43,619 bases of DNA from contig JBFMDN010000048.1 in the NCBI GenBank assembly GCA_040753915.1, forward strand, positions 1-43,619, given 5' to 3'. This DNA is from JBFMDN01 sp040753915. GTDB lineage: Bacteria; Desulfobacterota; Desulfomonilia; Desulfomonilales; Desulfomonilaceae. The translations under genes were made by a program, and so were the position numbers. Of this stretch, positions 16,966 to 26,602 are shown piece after piece; the stretch's first letter is position 1; each line of letters opens with the position of its first letter. Below the pieces are notes generated by a model that saw nothing but the letters and a program-made list of their open reading frames with translations, was not told the DNA's origin and searched no databases.

Positions 16966-17187
16966 GAGGAAACTGTCTCGGAATTGCCGCAAATTTTAAG
17001 ATCGTGGCACGCTTCTCTTTTGGCACCCTCACCCCAGCCTTCTTCCGAAGGGAGAGGGGACATGCAACCGCCCGGAATGACAGAGCCCTCTCCCTCTGGC
17101 AAAGGGTGGGGTGAGGGCTCCATGGGCAGTACCCTCCCTCACCGTACCACTTTTTCTGCTGTTTTCCGAGTCTTGAGACAGTTTCTC
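16966..17187. repeat. R1 repeat copy c, divergent subfamily
   Basis: Starts GAGGAAACTGTCTCGGAA and ends CTTGAGACAGTTTCTC, inverted ends with the core CTGTCTC instead of GTGTCTC. The middle has the familiar CACCCTCACCCC / GGGGTGAGGG blocks and degenerate GAAGGGAGAGG hairpins. It starts 38 bases upstream of the trmO start codon and so supplies part of the trmO upstream region. Confidence 0.75.
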
Positions 17188-17227
17188 AGACCCGCCCCGA
17201 CATACACGGCTATGGTACTTCTCAGGT

Positions 17228-17484
17228 AAAGATCAAGGCCCCACCCCAAAGTAAGGCCAGGTTTCAGAAACGCTCTCATGACCGTTTGTGGTGGTGATAT
17301 GCCTGAAGGGGGCTTCGAGAAGCGCCCTGATTCCGCGCTGTTCTCACGAACCGCCCCTCCAGGAGCGCGCGTTGATTCAGGCCTGGTGCCGGATTGCAAG
17401 ACAGTCTTTTCAAACCTGCCCAGGATTGGGACAGTCTCTGAACCTGCCGTTCCCTAAGAGGAGCTGTCGCAGTACGTAATCGTA
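17228..17484. repeat. R2 dispersed repeat, interrupted copy
   Basis: Left block AAGATCAAGGCCCCACCCCA with TAAGGCCAGGTTTCA, right block TTGGGACAGTCTCTGAACCT with CGTAATCGTA, as in 3383-3500. About 140 bases (17266-17408) separate the blocks. The inserted part begins GAAACGCTCTCA and ends GACAGTCTTTTC, resembling inverted ends, and includes CTTCGAGAAGCGCCCTGATT, whose decayed relative is at 7249-7320. Confidence 0.55.
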
Positions 17485-17506
17485 TTTTTCTGAGAGTTTC
17501 CTGATA

Positions 17507-17523
17507 GCCGGCGAGACGCCGGC
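17507..17523. repeat. GC hairpin GCCGGCG-AGA-CGCCGGC
   Basis: Perfect 7-bp stem with an AGA loop, followed by GCTACGA. Differs from the 16326 and 18562 hairpins at paired stem positions while the loop is the same. Confidence 0.75.
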
Positions 17524-17662
17524 GCTACGAAGACCGGGGCTCGGAGGCTCGAGGCCACCATCGAGGGCTCCCGCCAAACGCGGACTTTCCTGGTCGGCTG
17601 TGGTTGCGAGGTCATGGACGTTCATGAAATCTTCTACGAACTGTCGTGAGTCTTGAAACCAC

Positions 17663-17691
17663 TTGATGAATTCTGTCTAACTTGCTATAAT
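17663..17691 (+). promoter_or_regulatory. Sigma-70-type promoter, extended -10
   Basis: TTGATG (17663-17668), 17-base spacer, TATAAT (17686-17691) preceded by TGC, an extended -10. Start of transcription expected near 17698, giving a leader of under 20 bases before the ATG at 17716. The clearest promoter in the window. Confidence 0.75.
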
Positions 17692-17715
17692 AGCTTACCC
17701 TCGTGGAGGTCCATT

Positions 17716-18216
17716 ATGTCAAGAACCGCTTTAGTTTTTATCGGCGCACTGATGGTGAGCCTGGCTCTCTCGGGACCTGCAAGTGCCGAAGGCGAAGGCA
17801 TCTTGGCCATGACAGGTCAGTACACCTTCTTTATTAAACCCGAGCCCGGATCATGCGAGACATATTATCAGAAGCTGGTCCCCTGCGTGCTCACGGAGAC
17901 AATCCCCGTCCCCCGGCCGGTGACTCCGAAATTTCTCGTGCCGCGAGCTTCCATACGGGGCGTGCCGGTCTTGCGTCATGAGACACCTGTGGGATGCGCA
18001 GAAGGCGCAGGCCCGTGTCTCGAGTGTTTCCCCAGGCCGACATGCAAGCCTGCAATTAACCCGACGGTGATCCCCGTCATGAATCCTGTTGCCGTACGGG
18101 ACCTCGAATTTCAGCCGAAACACGTCACCCGCCGCGTCATGAAGCCCCAATGGTTCAAGGTGACCGACGAGCCACGACCGATGGGCAAGGTGCGAAAGGT
18201 TCCCCACGGGGGATAA
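17716..18216 (+). CDS. Secreted protein of unknown function
   Basis: 166 aa. Residues 1-24 are a Sec signal peptide (MSRTALVFIGALMVSLALSG, cleavage after ASA). The mature part is rich in proline and valine, has six cysteines in two groups (CETYYQKLVPC; CAEGAGPCLECFPRPTC) and a basic C-terminus (RRVMKPQWFKVTDEPRP). No known family recognised. ATG at 17716 follows GGAGG by six bases and sits behind the promoter at 17663-17691, so it is probably well expressed; a hairpin follows at 18243-18265. Possibly an outer-membrane or periplasmic structural protein; disulfides are likely but not proven. Confidence 0.8.
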   Translation: MSRTALVFIGALMVSLALSGPASAEGEGILAMTGQYTFFIKPEPGSCETYYQKLVPCVLTETIPVPRPVTPKFLVPRASIRGVPVLRHETPVGCAEGAGPCLECFPRPTCKPAINPTVIPVMNPVAVRDLEFQPKHVTRRVMKPQWFKVTDEPRPMGKVRKVPHGG

Positions 18217-18242
18217 GCTCTTTGCCTATCAGTAGTGGAATC

Positions 18243-18265
18243 GGGGAACGTGGGACACGTTTTCC
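18243..18265 (+). terminator. Terminator-like hairpin after the secreted protein gene
   Basis: GGGGAACGTG-GGA-CACGTTTTCC: six Watson-Crick pairs next to the loop, then two G-T and two G-C pairs, 26 bases after the stop codon. No run of Ts follows, so it may only protect the 3' end. Confidence 0.4.
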
Positions 18266-18315
18266 CTAATACGATTGCGTAGCTGCTTCAGCTTTGTTCA
18301 GGGATGGGCGGGGCT

Positions 18316-18536
18316 GAAGAAACTGTCTCGGAATTTCGGCAAATGTTAAGATCGTAGCACGCTTCTTTTTTTCACCCTCACCCTAGCCCTCTCCCGAAGG
18401 GAGAGGTGAGTTGCAACTGCCCGGAATGACAAAGCCCTCTGCCTCTGGGAGAGGGTTGGGGTGAGGGTGCCTTTCTACGCATCGACGCCCAATCGTGCTA
18501 CGATGTTTGGTCTGTCCCGAGTTTTGAGACATTTTC
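18316..18536. repeat. R1 repeat copy d, mosaic of two subfamilies
   Basis: The left part (GAAGAAACTGTCTCGGAATT, AAGATCGTAGCACGCTTCT) matches copy c, while the right part (CTTTCTACGCATCGACGCCC, CGAGTTTTGAGACATTTTC) matches copies a, b and e. The middle has both hairpins in imperfect form. Confidence 0.75.
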
Positions 18537-18561
18537 ATCTTGCCCGTCATCCTTAAGAATA

Positions 18562-18580
18562 AACGGGCGAGACGCCCGTT
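18562..18580. repeat. GC hairpin AACGGGCG-AGA-CGCCCGTT
   Basis: Perfect 8-bp stem with AGA loop, followed by CTACC; a half copy (GACGCCCGTTTTACC) follows at about 18601. It is the reverse complement of the terminator-like hairpin at 6681-6699. Confidence 0.75.
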
Positions 18581-18895
18581 CTACCCATACCAGAGAGCCA
18601 GACGCCCGTTTTACCGAATTCTTATCCAGGCACGGTGGTGATTCGTACGGTTCGGCTCGTCTTTTACCTGCACCCCAGAAGGCGACCGCCGGTAGCCCCT
18701 ACAATCCGAATCTATCGGCTGATGATCCTGGGATGGGGACAGCCGGCATCCCACGGATGGGATAGACGTCGCATCCCCTCGAACCGGCGGGGGAACCGCG
18801 AATGGGATGCCAAGGTCTCGGAAGTTCTGTTATCATTTCTGCCGAGTGGTCAAACGAGGGCGTTCCCAATGTGACTCCAAGGGAGGGCACCATAC
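18581..18895. other. Intergenic upstream of the sigma-54 activator gene
   Basis: No gene recognised; the longest open frame (18635-18874) has no ribosome-binding site and no protein-like composition. No clear promoter was seen. Confidence 0.45.
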
Positions 18896-20710
<1,815 letters not shown>

Positions 20711-20776
20711 TCGCGATCATCTGACACCTGTACCTTCTTCCCTGCTCATCACGGGAATAATGTCCGATGATCGCGA
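20711..20776. promoter_or_regulatory. Long inverted repeat between activator and nhaA genes
   Basis: Arms TCGCGATCATCTGACA (20711-20726) and TGTCCGATGATCGCGA (20761-20776) pair at 15 of 16 positions, the outer 11 perfectly, around a 34-base loop, and are followed by TTTTCC. It starts directly after the activator stop codon. It could terminate the upstream transcript or act in the leader of the nhaA gene. Confidence 0.6.
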
Positions 20777-20958
20777 TTTTCCTCCCTCGAGCGACACCTT
20801 CCCCACGTATAGCTCACCAAAAAACGCCGCCATATCTAATTGAAATACTTTCATATTATCTTTTGAGCTCCCGAGCATGCTTTTGGCACGACTCGTGCTC
20901 TAATCTTTTCGTGGACTACTTGCGTGTCCACGTACAAGGAATTGAGGTTAGTAAAGAT

Positions 20959-22806
20959 ATGAGGGACATGGTTCTAGGAAGGGAGCTCTTTCTTCGAGGT
21001 GAGACTCTGGGGACCATATTACGGAAGCCTTTCGAGCGCTTTGCCGCGATTCAGGCTTCCGGTGGGATAGTGATGCTCCTTTGCGCAGCTCTTGCCCTGA
21101 CTTGGGCTAACTCTTCAGTATCTCACCTGTACGAGAAGTTGTTCCATTCGTTCTTGTCCATGGGATTGAACGGATTCGCGCTGGACCGACCGTTGCACTT
21201 TTGGATCAACGAAGGCCTCATGACATTCTTCTTCTTTGCAGTGGGGCTTGAGATCAAGAGAGAGGTCCTCGTGGGAGAGCTCTCTTCGTTCAGACAGGTC
21301 GTGTTACCGGCCGCAGGCGCCGTTGGCGGGATGGTACTCCCCGCGACAATCTACTTCTTTCTCAATCAAGACTTGCCCACGGTTCGCGGTTGGGCCATTC
21401 CCATGGCCACTGACATCGCATTCGTGTTGGGCGCTCTGGCGCTCATCGGCTCGAGAGTACCGTCGTTTCTACCGGTTTTCTTGGTGAGCCTGGCGATCTT
21501 CGATGACCTCGGCGCGGTGATCGTTATTGCGACTTTTTACACTGACGCTCTGCACCTTGAATATCTCTATCCGGCACTAGGGGTAGTATTGGGGCTCGTT
21601 CTCATCAATATTCTCGGCTTTCGCCGTCCTCTTCCTTACCTCCTTCTCGGATGCTTTCTGTGGTTATTCGTGTACCTGTTGGGCGTCCACGCTACGATAG
21701 CCGGAATCGTGGCAGCTCTCACTATTCCTGCCCGTTCACGCGTAAACACGCACAGATTCGTGGACGTGGCTGCAAAGCTGTTACAGCGATTCAGGGCTCA
21801 GGGTGAACGCGATTACACGATACACCTGAGCAACAATAACCAGGATGTAATCCAATCTCTCAGGAGCATGTGCCGAAACGTCGAGCCTCCTCTCCAAAGA
21901 ATAGAGCATTCCCTCCATCCATGGGTGTTCTTTGGGGTCATGCCGGTGTTTGCGCTGGCAAATTCCGGGGTACATCTAGGTGCAGGTTCCTTGGAGACAG
22001 CCCTGTCGAGTAGAGAAACGCTGGGAATTTTGCTTGGTTTGTTCGTGGGGAAACAGGTCGGAATTCTCGGCAGTGCGTGGCTGTGCATTAAGAGCGGCTT
22101 GGCACGTCTCCCTGTGGGGATCGGTTGGAAACATATATACGGAGGTTCGCTGCTGTGCGGCATAGGCTTCACGATGTCGCTGTTCATTTCGGATCTCTCA
22201 TTCTCAAGCATTGAATCCCTCGACAATGCGAGAATCGGCATCCTGCTTGGATCCTCACTGTCGGCTATAGCAGGACTGGCGGTCCTGTTCCTCTGTTGCC
22301 GTTCGGCCACCAGTTCCCGAGACGCGGCAACTCTTACTTTTTCCCATTCCGAGAGCCAAGGAGATATGAAAATGTTAAAGACACGTGTGTTACTTGTTGA
22401 CGATGAAGAGGCCTTCATCACGACTATGGAAAAACGTTTAGCGAGGAGAGGGCTGGAGGTTATCACCGCATTGACGGGTGAAGAAGCGCTCCGGAAGCTT
22501 AAGCACGATCCAACAGTGGATGTTGTTGTGCTGGACCTCAAGATGCCTGGCATGGACGGTCTGGCGACCCTCGATGAGATCAGGAAACTGAACCCTCTCA
22601 TATCCGTCATTATTCTAACCGGTCACGGATCGATAGGCTCGGCCGTGGAGGGGATGAAGATCGGAGCGTTCGATTATGTGACGAAGCCTTGTGATGTCGC
22701 AGAGCTTTCCGAGAAGCTCGATCGAGCCAAGAGACTGAAACGCCACTATCAGCACGAGGCTTTAGTGGAAGCCGGCAGGGAGCTCCGCAGACAAAGGGGC
22801 GTCTAA
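20959..22806 (+). CDS. nhaA: NhaA Na+/H+ antiporter fused to a CheY-like receiver
   Basis: 615 aa. Residues about 22-448 are a complete NhaA antiporter: D152 in ATDIAF (E. coli D133), the D182-D183 pair in FLVSLAIFDDLGAV (E. coli D163/D164) and K365 in GLFVGKQVGI (E. coli K300). After a polar linker of some 25 residues (450-470), residues 474-580 form an intact receiver: D481/D482, phospho-acceptor D526 (VVLDLKMPGMDG), T554 (ILTGHG), K576 (TKPCD), and a basic helical tail. The frame is open throughout, so the antiporter in the inner membrane may be phospho-controlled. An excellent internal start (see 22358-22374) would also yield a free receiver. The start at 20959 is chosen by family alignment; its ribosome-binding site is weak, and earlier in-frame starts to 20767 exist. 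A 51-aa membrane protein gene follows. Confidence 0.9.
   Translation: MRDMVLGRELFLRGETLGTILRKPFERFAAIQASGGIVMLLCAALALTWANSSVSHLYEKLFHSFLSMGLNGFALDRPLHFWINEGLMTFFFFAVGLEIKREVLVGELSSFRQVVLPAAGAVGGMVLPATIYFFLNQDLPTVRGWAIPMATDIAFVLGALALIGSRVPSFLPVFLVSLAIFDDLGAVIVIATFYTDALHLEYLYPALGVVLGLVLINILGFRRPLPYLLLGCFLWLFVYLLGVHATIAGIVAALTIPARSRVNTHRFVDVAAKLLQRFRAQGERDYTIHLSNNNQDVIQSLRSMCRNVEPPLQRIEHSLHPWVFFGVMPVFALANSGVHLGAGSLETALSSRETLGILLGLFVGKQVGILGSAWLCIKSGLARLPVGIGWKHIYGGSLLCGIGFTMSLFISDLSFSSIESLDNARIGILLGSSLSAIAGLAVLFLCCRSATSSRDAATLTFSHSESQGDMKMLKTRVLLVDDEEAFITTMEKRLARRGLEVITALTGEEALRKLKHDPTVDVVVLDLKMPGMDGLATLDEIRKLNPLISVIILTGHGSIGSAVEGMKIGAFDYVTKPCDVAELSEKLDRAKRLKRHYQHEALVEAGRELRRQRGV
22358..22374 (+). 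promoter_or_regulatory. Internal ribosome-binding site and start for free receiver
   Basis: AAGGAG at 22358-22363, then an in-frame ATG at 22366 and another at 22372 with an ideal 8-base spacing. Initiation at 22372 would give a receiver protein of 144 aa starting MLKTRVLLVDDEEAF, exactly like the stand-alone receiver at 10236-10670. This site sits in the linker between the two domains. Confidence 0.65.
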
Positions 22807-22872
22807 GAAAATCCTGCCGATGTGAGCTCATGTAGGTCTGGGGCTTACCAGGCCGAGAGCCCGGAGGTCACG

Positions 22873-23028
22873 ATGAGCTTCATCCTTAGACTCTTATCAG
22901 GAGACAGCGATCGCGGACGCGATGGACATGACCCCATGTTCCGAGATCTCTATCTGTTCATCGCTGTTTGGTTCTTGATTTGCGCAGGGGTTGTCTCGCT
23001 GTTCTTCTTCGCAGCCAAGAGATTCTGA
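22873..23028 (+). CDS. Small single-pass membrane protein
   Basis: 51 aa. A short polar, basic/acidic N-terminus (MSFILRLLSGDSDRGRDGHD) and one membrane helix (DLYLFIAVWFLICAGVVSLF) ending FFAAKRF. ATG follows GGAGG by five bases. It starts 66 bases after the nhaA-receiver stop codon on the same strand, so it may be a co-transcribed accessory subunit; no family recognised. Confidence 0.65.
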   Translation: MSFILRLLSGDSDRGRDGHDPMFRDLYLFIAVWFLICAGVVSLFFFAAKRF

Positions 23029-23211
23029 GGCAGTATCTCCGGGGGCTTGCAGGAGGTCTCTCAAAGACTTCGCCATACCTGCTGTCGAGCAAAGCCACTC
23101 TCGCACCGTGACGCAACGCGATCGTGCATTTCAGGCTTTTCGCTAATTGATTTGGCGTTACAGCCGTGGTAAGTTGGGTTCATTCCACCAATTTTACCCG
23201 CGGGAGTGAGC

Positions 23212-24699
23212 ATGAATCTCAGTGAGATAGTCGACCGATTCGCGGACGACCAGCCGGACCACCCTGCTCTTGTGTACGAGGACCGGGTGATTTCCTACGC
23301 CCAACTGCTCGGTACGATTAACAAGCTTTCCAACGCATTTGCAAAAGCCGGCGTCAAGAAGGGAGACCGGGTCTTGACCCTTTTGGGGAACCGGCCGGAG
23401 CTCGTTGCCTCGTACTTCGCAGCGATGCGGATCGGCGCTATAGCCGTCACACTGAATCCAGTTTCCACAGTGTACGAGCTGGGTAACTACGTGGCGGACT
23501 GCAAACCGTCGGCGATTGTATGCCGTGCGGACCAGATGCCGAAAGTTGCCGAATTGAGCAACGCTCTCGGGTCGTTGAAGGTCGTGGTGAGCACGGAGCC
23601 TGTTTATGGAGCCGTTCCTTTCGAAGAGGTCGAGCGAGATTTTTCCGACTCTTTTAAGGCAGCGGACATGGATCCCCACGACCCTGCGGTAATCATCTTT
23701 ACCGCCGGGCTTTTGGGGAAAGCCCTCGGGGCCACCTTGAGTCACAACAATCTCGATACGAATTCTAACTTGCTGAGGGACGTCTGCGGCCGGGGCCCCG
23801 AGACCCACGGTCTGGCTCTCATACCCCTGTTCCACGCGTTCGGCGCAGCGGTAAATTTGCTTGGCACCTTGAAGGCTGGTGGAACGGTCTATCTCGTGGA
23901 GCGAGTCGATTTTCCTGCCCTGATACCGTGGCTCCAGAAGGCGAGAATCACCTATACGGGCCTCGTGCCCATGGTATATTACGGGCTGCTCTACCATCCC
24001 GCGTGCAAGGCTCTTGACTTGTCCAGCTTGGAAATAGCGATCAGCGGGGGGGCGCCTCTCTCTTACGAGATCTACGAGAAATTCTGTGCCCGGTACGGGA
24101 TCGATGTGTTCCATGGATACGGGCTCACCGAAGCGTCCCCTGTGGTATCGTGGAACAACATCAACGTTCCGAACAAGCCCCGCACCGTCGGGCCACCGAT
24201 CCCGGATGTCACGGTAGAGATCCATGACGACGACGGAAATGCTTTGCCAGTTGGAACGGAGGGTGAAGTCGTCGTTCGCGGTCCCAACGTAATGCTCGGA
24301 TACTTTGATAAACCCAATGAAACGAAGACGGTGATACGAAACGGGTGGCTCTACACGGGCGACCTAGGATTCCTGGACGAGGATGGCTATATTACGCTAA
24401 CCGGGTTGAAAAAGGACCTTATCATAACATCAGGCTTCAATGTCTATTGCCAGGAAGTGGAAGAGATTCTGATCCGCCATCCCCAGGTTTCTGACGTGGC
24501 CCTTGTAGGCGTAGACGATCTGATGAGGGGGCAGGTAATCGAAGCCCTTGTCGTTCCCGAACCGGGAACGAAACCGGAAGAGCGTGACATCATCCGCTTT
24601 TGCAGGGAGTATCTGTCTCGGTATAAGTGCCCGCGTCGGGTGGCCCTCGTGACTGAGATTGTCAGGGATGCCCACGGGAAGCCCGTGACTTGGAGCTGA
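23212..24699 (+). CDS. AMP-dependent acyl-CoA synthetase-like protein, variant P-loop
   Basis: 495 aa. ANL-superfamily adenylate-forming enzyme: core motifs GGAPLSYEIYEKF, FHGYGLTEASP (A5) and LYTGDLGFLDEDGY (A7), hinge LKKDLIITSGFNVY (A8), C-terminal HGKPV with the catalytic lysine (A10). The phosphate-binding A3 loop reads FTAGLLGKALGATLSH, lacking the Ser/Thr of TSGTTGKPKG. The family activates a carboxylate with ATP, then transfers it to CoA; the substrate, probably a fatty or aromatic acid, cannot be named. ATG at 23212 is preceded by GGGAG at five bases; a GTG two codons earlier is in frame but inside that site. The gene is monocistronic. Confidence 0.85.
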   Translation: MNLSEIVDRFADDQPDHPALVYEDRVISYAQLLGTINKLSNAFAKAGVKKGDRVLTLLGNRPELVASYFAAMRIGAIAVTLNPVSTVYELGNYVADCKPSAIVCRADQMPKVAELSNALGSLKVVVSTEPVYGAVPFEEVERDFSDSFKAADMDPHDPAVIIFTAGLLGKALGATLSHNNLDTNSNLLRDVCGRGPETHGLALIPLFHAFGAAVNLLGTLKAGGTVYLVERVDFPALIPWLQKARITYTGLVPMVYYGLLYHPACKALDLSSLEIAISGGAPLSYEIYEKFCARYGIDVFHGYGLTEASPVVSWNNINVPNKPRTVGPPIPDVTVEIHDDDGNALPVGTEGEVVVRGPNVMLGYFDKPNETKTVIRNGWLYTGDLGFLDEDGYITLTGLKKDLIITSGFNVYCQEVEEILIRHPQVSDVALVGVDDLMRGQVIEALVVPEPGTKPEERDIIRFCREYLSRYKCPRRVALVTEIVRDAHGKPVTWS

Positions 24700-24862
24700 T
24701 TCGTGTGGCTCGCCGGCACCATGTCACCGATGGGCCGGAAAGTCAGGCTCCAACTCATATGAGGACCGACTTGCACGCACGGGCTTGGAGGGGAACCTTA
24801 TCCAGCCGAGAGCTTACGGGTCCCTGAGGATGGAATTGCCTCTCGAATGGGAGGGCTCGTGA

Positions 24863-26602
24863 TTGAAGCTTTTCTCGCGCGCTATTGAATTGATCCTCCC
24901 GCCCAAACTCGGGCAGGTACCCGATTACAGGAAACGGGTAGAATGGCTGATATTGCTTCGTTTGGTCGTAACCACGTTTCTCCTGGGTGCGACCCTTTTC
25001 TTTCAGCTTCAGGAAAGTCACTCCCTCTTCGTTGATGCAGTAGTTCCGCTCTACGTCCTCGTTGGCACAATCTTTGTCCTGAGCCTCATCTACGCGCTGA
25101 GTTTGCCGGCAATCCCGCACCTGGAGATCTTCTCCTTCTGCCAAGTCATCATAGACGTCGGGTATGCCACGGTCTTGATCTACTTCACGGGGGGAGCTTC
25201 CAGCGCCTTTACCCTCCTGTACATTTTCCCCATCGTTGCATCAGGGATTCTCCATTTGCGACGAGGCGCGTTGATCATAGCGTCGATGTGCTCGGTGATC
25301 TTCGCACTCCTGGCCACCTCCCTCTTTCACGGGGTTCTTCCACCGAGCGCGTGGCCTTGGGAAAGCCCCTGGGGAAGTCAGAACTGGGGCTATCTCCTGT
25401 GGATCCTTCTCGTTCATGTTACGATCTTCTTTATCGTTGCAATAATCGCCAGCTCCGCTGCCGAGCAACTCCAAACCGTCCGGACATCGCTAAATCGAAG
25501 AGAGCTCGACTACCAGAAGCTTTCCCAGTTGTATACGAACATCGTGCGCTCCATTCCCAGTGGAATCATAACCACTGACGCTGAGGACAGGATCACGTTT
25601 GTTAATTCGCGAGGGTCTGCGCTGCTGGGAACAGTGCTTTCCGACCTAATCAGTTTTCCGCTGCGCACCATCTTCCCAGTCGTCTCCGACAGTATTGCCA
25701 GATCCGGCGTACGGCAAGAGATTTACCGGACCGTGAAGGAAGTTGGAGGAAGGCAAGTACATATGGAGTTATCGGTGTCGGACCTCAAAGATGCTGACGG
25801 CGTTCCTCACGGCAGGCTAGTGGTATTTGAGGATGTAACCGAGTGGCGAAAGATGGAGGAGCGGGTGAGACAGAGCGAGCGTCAAGCCGCTTTTATGCGT
25901 ATTGCTGCGGGAATGGCACATGAGATACGCAATCCGCTTGCATCGATCAGAGGAGCCACGGAGCTCCTTGGCAAACTGTCGTACGGATCGGGAGATCAAC
26001 AGCGGTTGCTCGAGATAGTTCTGCGGGAATCCGATCGTCTGAATGGATTGCTGACAGACTTCCTGGTGACAGTATCCAACCGCAAGCCTAAGAGGGAACG
26101 GTTTTCGCTCAGTGCGTTGGCTGAGCAAACGGTTGCCCACTTTTCGTCCGCGCTGCGTTCGACGCGAAAGCTCGCTGTCGAGGCACTCATCAACAAGGGG
26201 GTGGAAGTGGAAGGGGAGCCGACTCAGCTCAAACGAGCCTTCTGGAATCTCCTTTCAAACGCCGCTGACGCCACGGAAGAGGGTGGAACGATCCAGGTGG
26301 TGTTGGAATGCGACGCAGATGAAGGGTGTGCGATCCTAAGGGTTCAGGACTGGGGCTGCGGCATACCTCCCGAAATCAGTGATCGGATTTTTGATCCGTT
26401 CACAACGACCAAAGAGCGGGGTACAGGGCTAGGCTTGTCATTCGTCCTCAGCGTCGTGAAGGCCCATCACGGGACCGTTGACGTGGACAGTGCAACCGGG
26501 TCCGGAAGCGTATTCGTTGTCAAGCTACCCCTGGCCAAGCCGGACATGAACCCACAAATCACGGAGCTGAATAATGGCCGAGTGTCTTTTGATAGTGGAT
26601 GA
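24863..26602 (+). CDS. pilS: PilS-type membrane sensor histidine kinase
   Basis: 579 aa. Six membrane helices within residues 27-200 (e.g. LLRLVVTTFLLGATLFF, LLWILLVHVTIFFIVAII), a PAS domain about 222-335 (IPSGIITTDAEDRITFVN), HisKA with GMAHEIRNPLASIRG (H353), and a HATPase with WNLLSNAADAT, VQDWGCGIP, FDPFTTTKERGTGLGLSFV. This layout matches PilS, the sensor of type IV pilin control, though similar NtrB/AtoS-like kinases exist. Start is TTG with GGGAGGG seven bases upstream. Its end overlaps the response regulator start by 29 bases, so the pair is co-translated. No pilin genes are in the window; the signal may be PilA or another membrane cue. Confidence 0.8.
   Translation: MKLFSRAIELILPPKLGQVPDYRKRVEWLILLRLVVTTFLLGATLFFQLQESHSLFVDAVVPLYVLVGTIFVLSLIYALSLPAIPHLEIFSFCQVIIDVGYATVLIYFTGGASSAFTLLYIFPIVASGILHLRRGALIIASMCSVIFALLATSLFHGVLPPSAWPWESPWGSQNWGYLLWILLVHVTIFFIVAIIASSAAEQLQTVRTSLNRRELDYQKLSQLYTNIVRSIPSGIITTDAEDRITFVNSRGSALLGTVLSDLISFPLRTIFPVVSDSIARSGVRQEIYRTVKEVGGRQVHMELSVSDLKDADGVPHGRLVVFEDVTEWRKMEERVRQSERQAAFMRIAAGMAHEIRNPLASIRGATELLGKLSYGSGDQQRLLEIVLRESDRLNGLLTDFLVTVSNRKPKRERFSLSALAEQTVAHFSSALRSTRKLAVEALINKGVEVEGEPTQLKRAFWNLLSNAADATEEGGTIQVVLECDADEGCAILRVQDWGCGIPPEISDRIFDPFTTTKERGTGLGLSFVLSVVKAHHGTVDVDSATGSGSVFVVKLPLAKPDMNPQITELNNGRVSFDSG

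Noticed and set aside
18635..18874. Possible 79-aa gene before the sigma-54 activator
   Set aside because: No ribosome-binding site, Arg/Pro-rich composition typical of non-coding frames, no recognisable domain.
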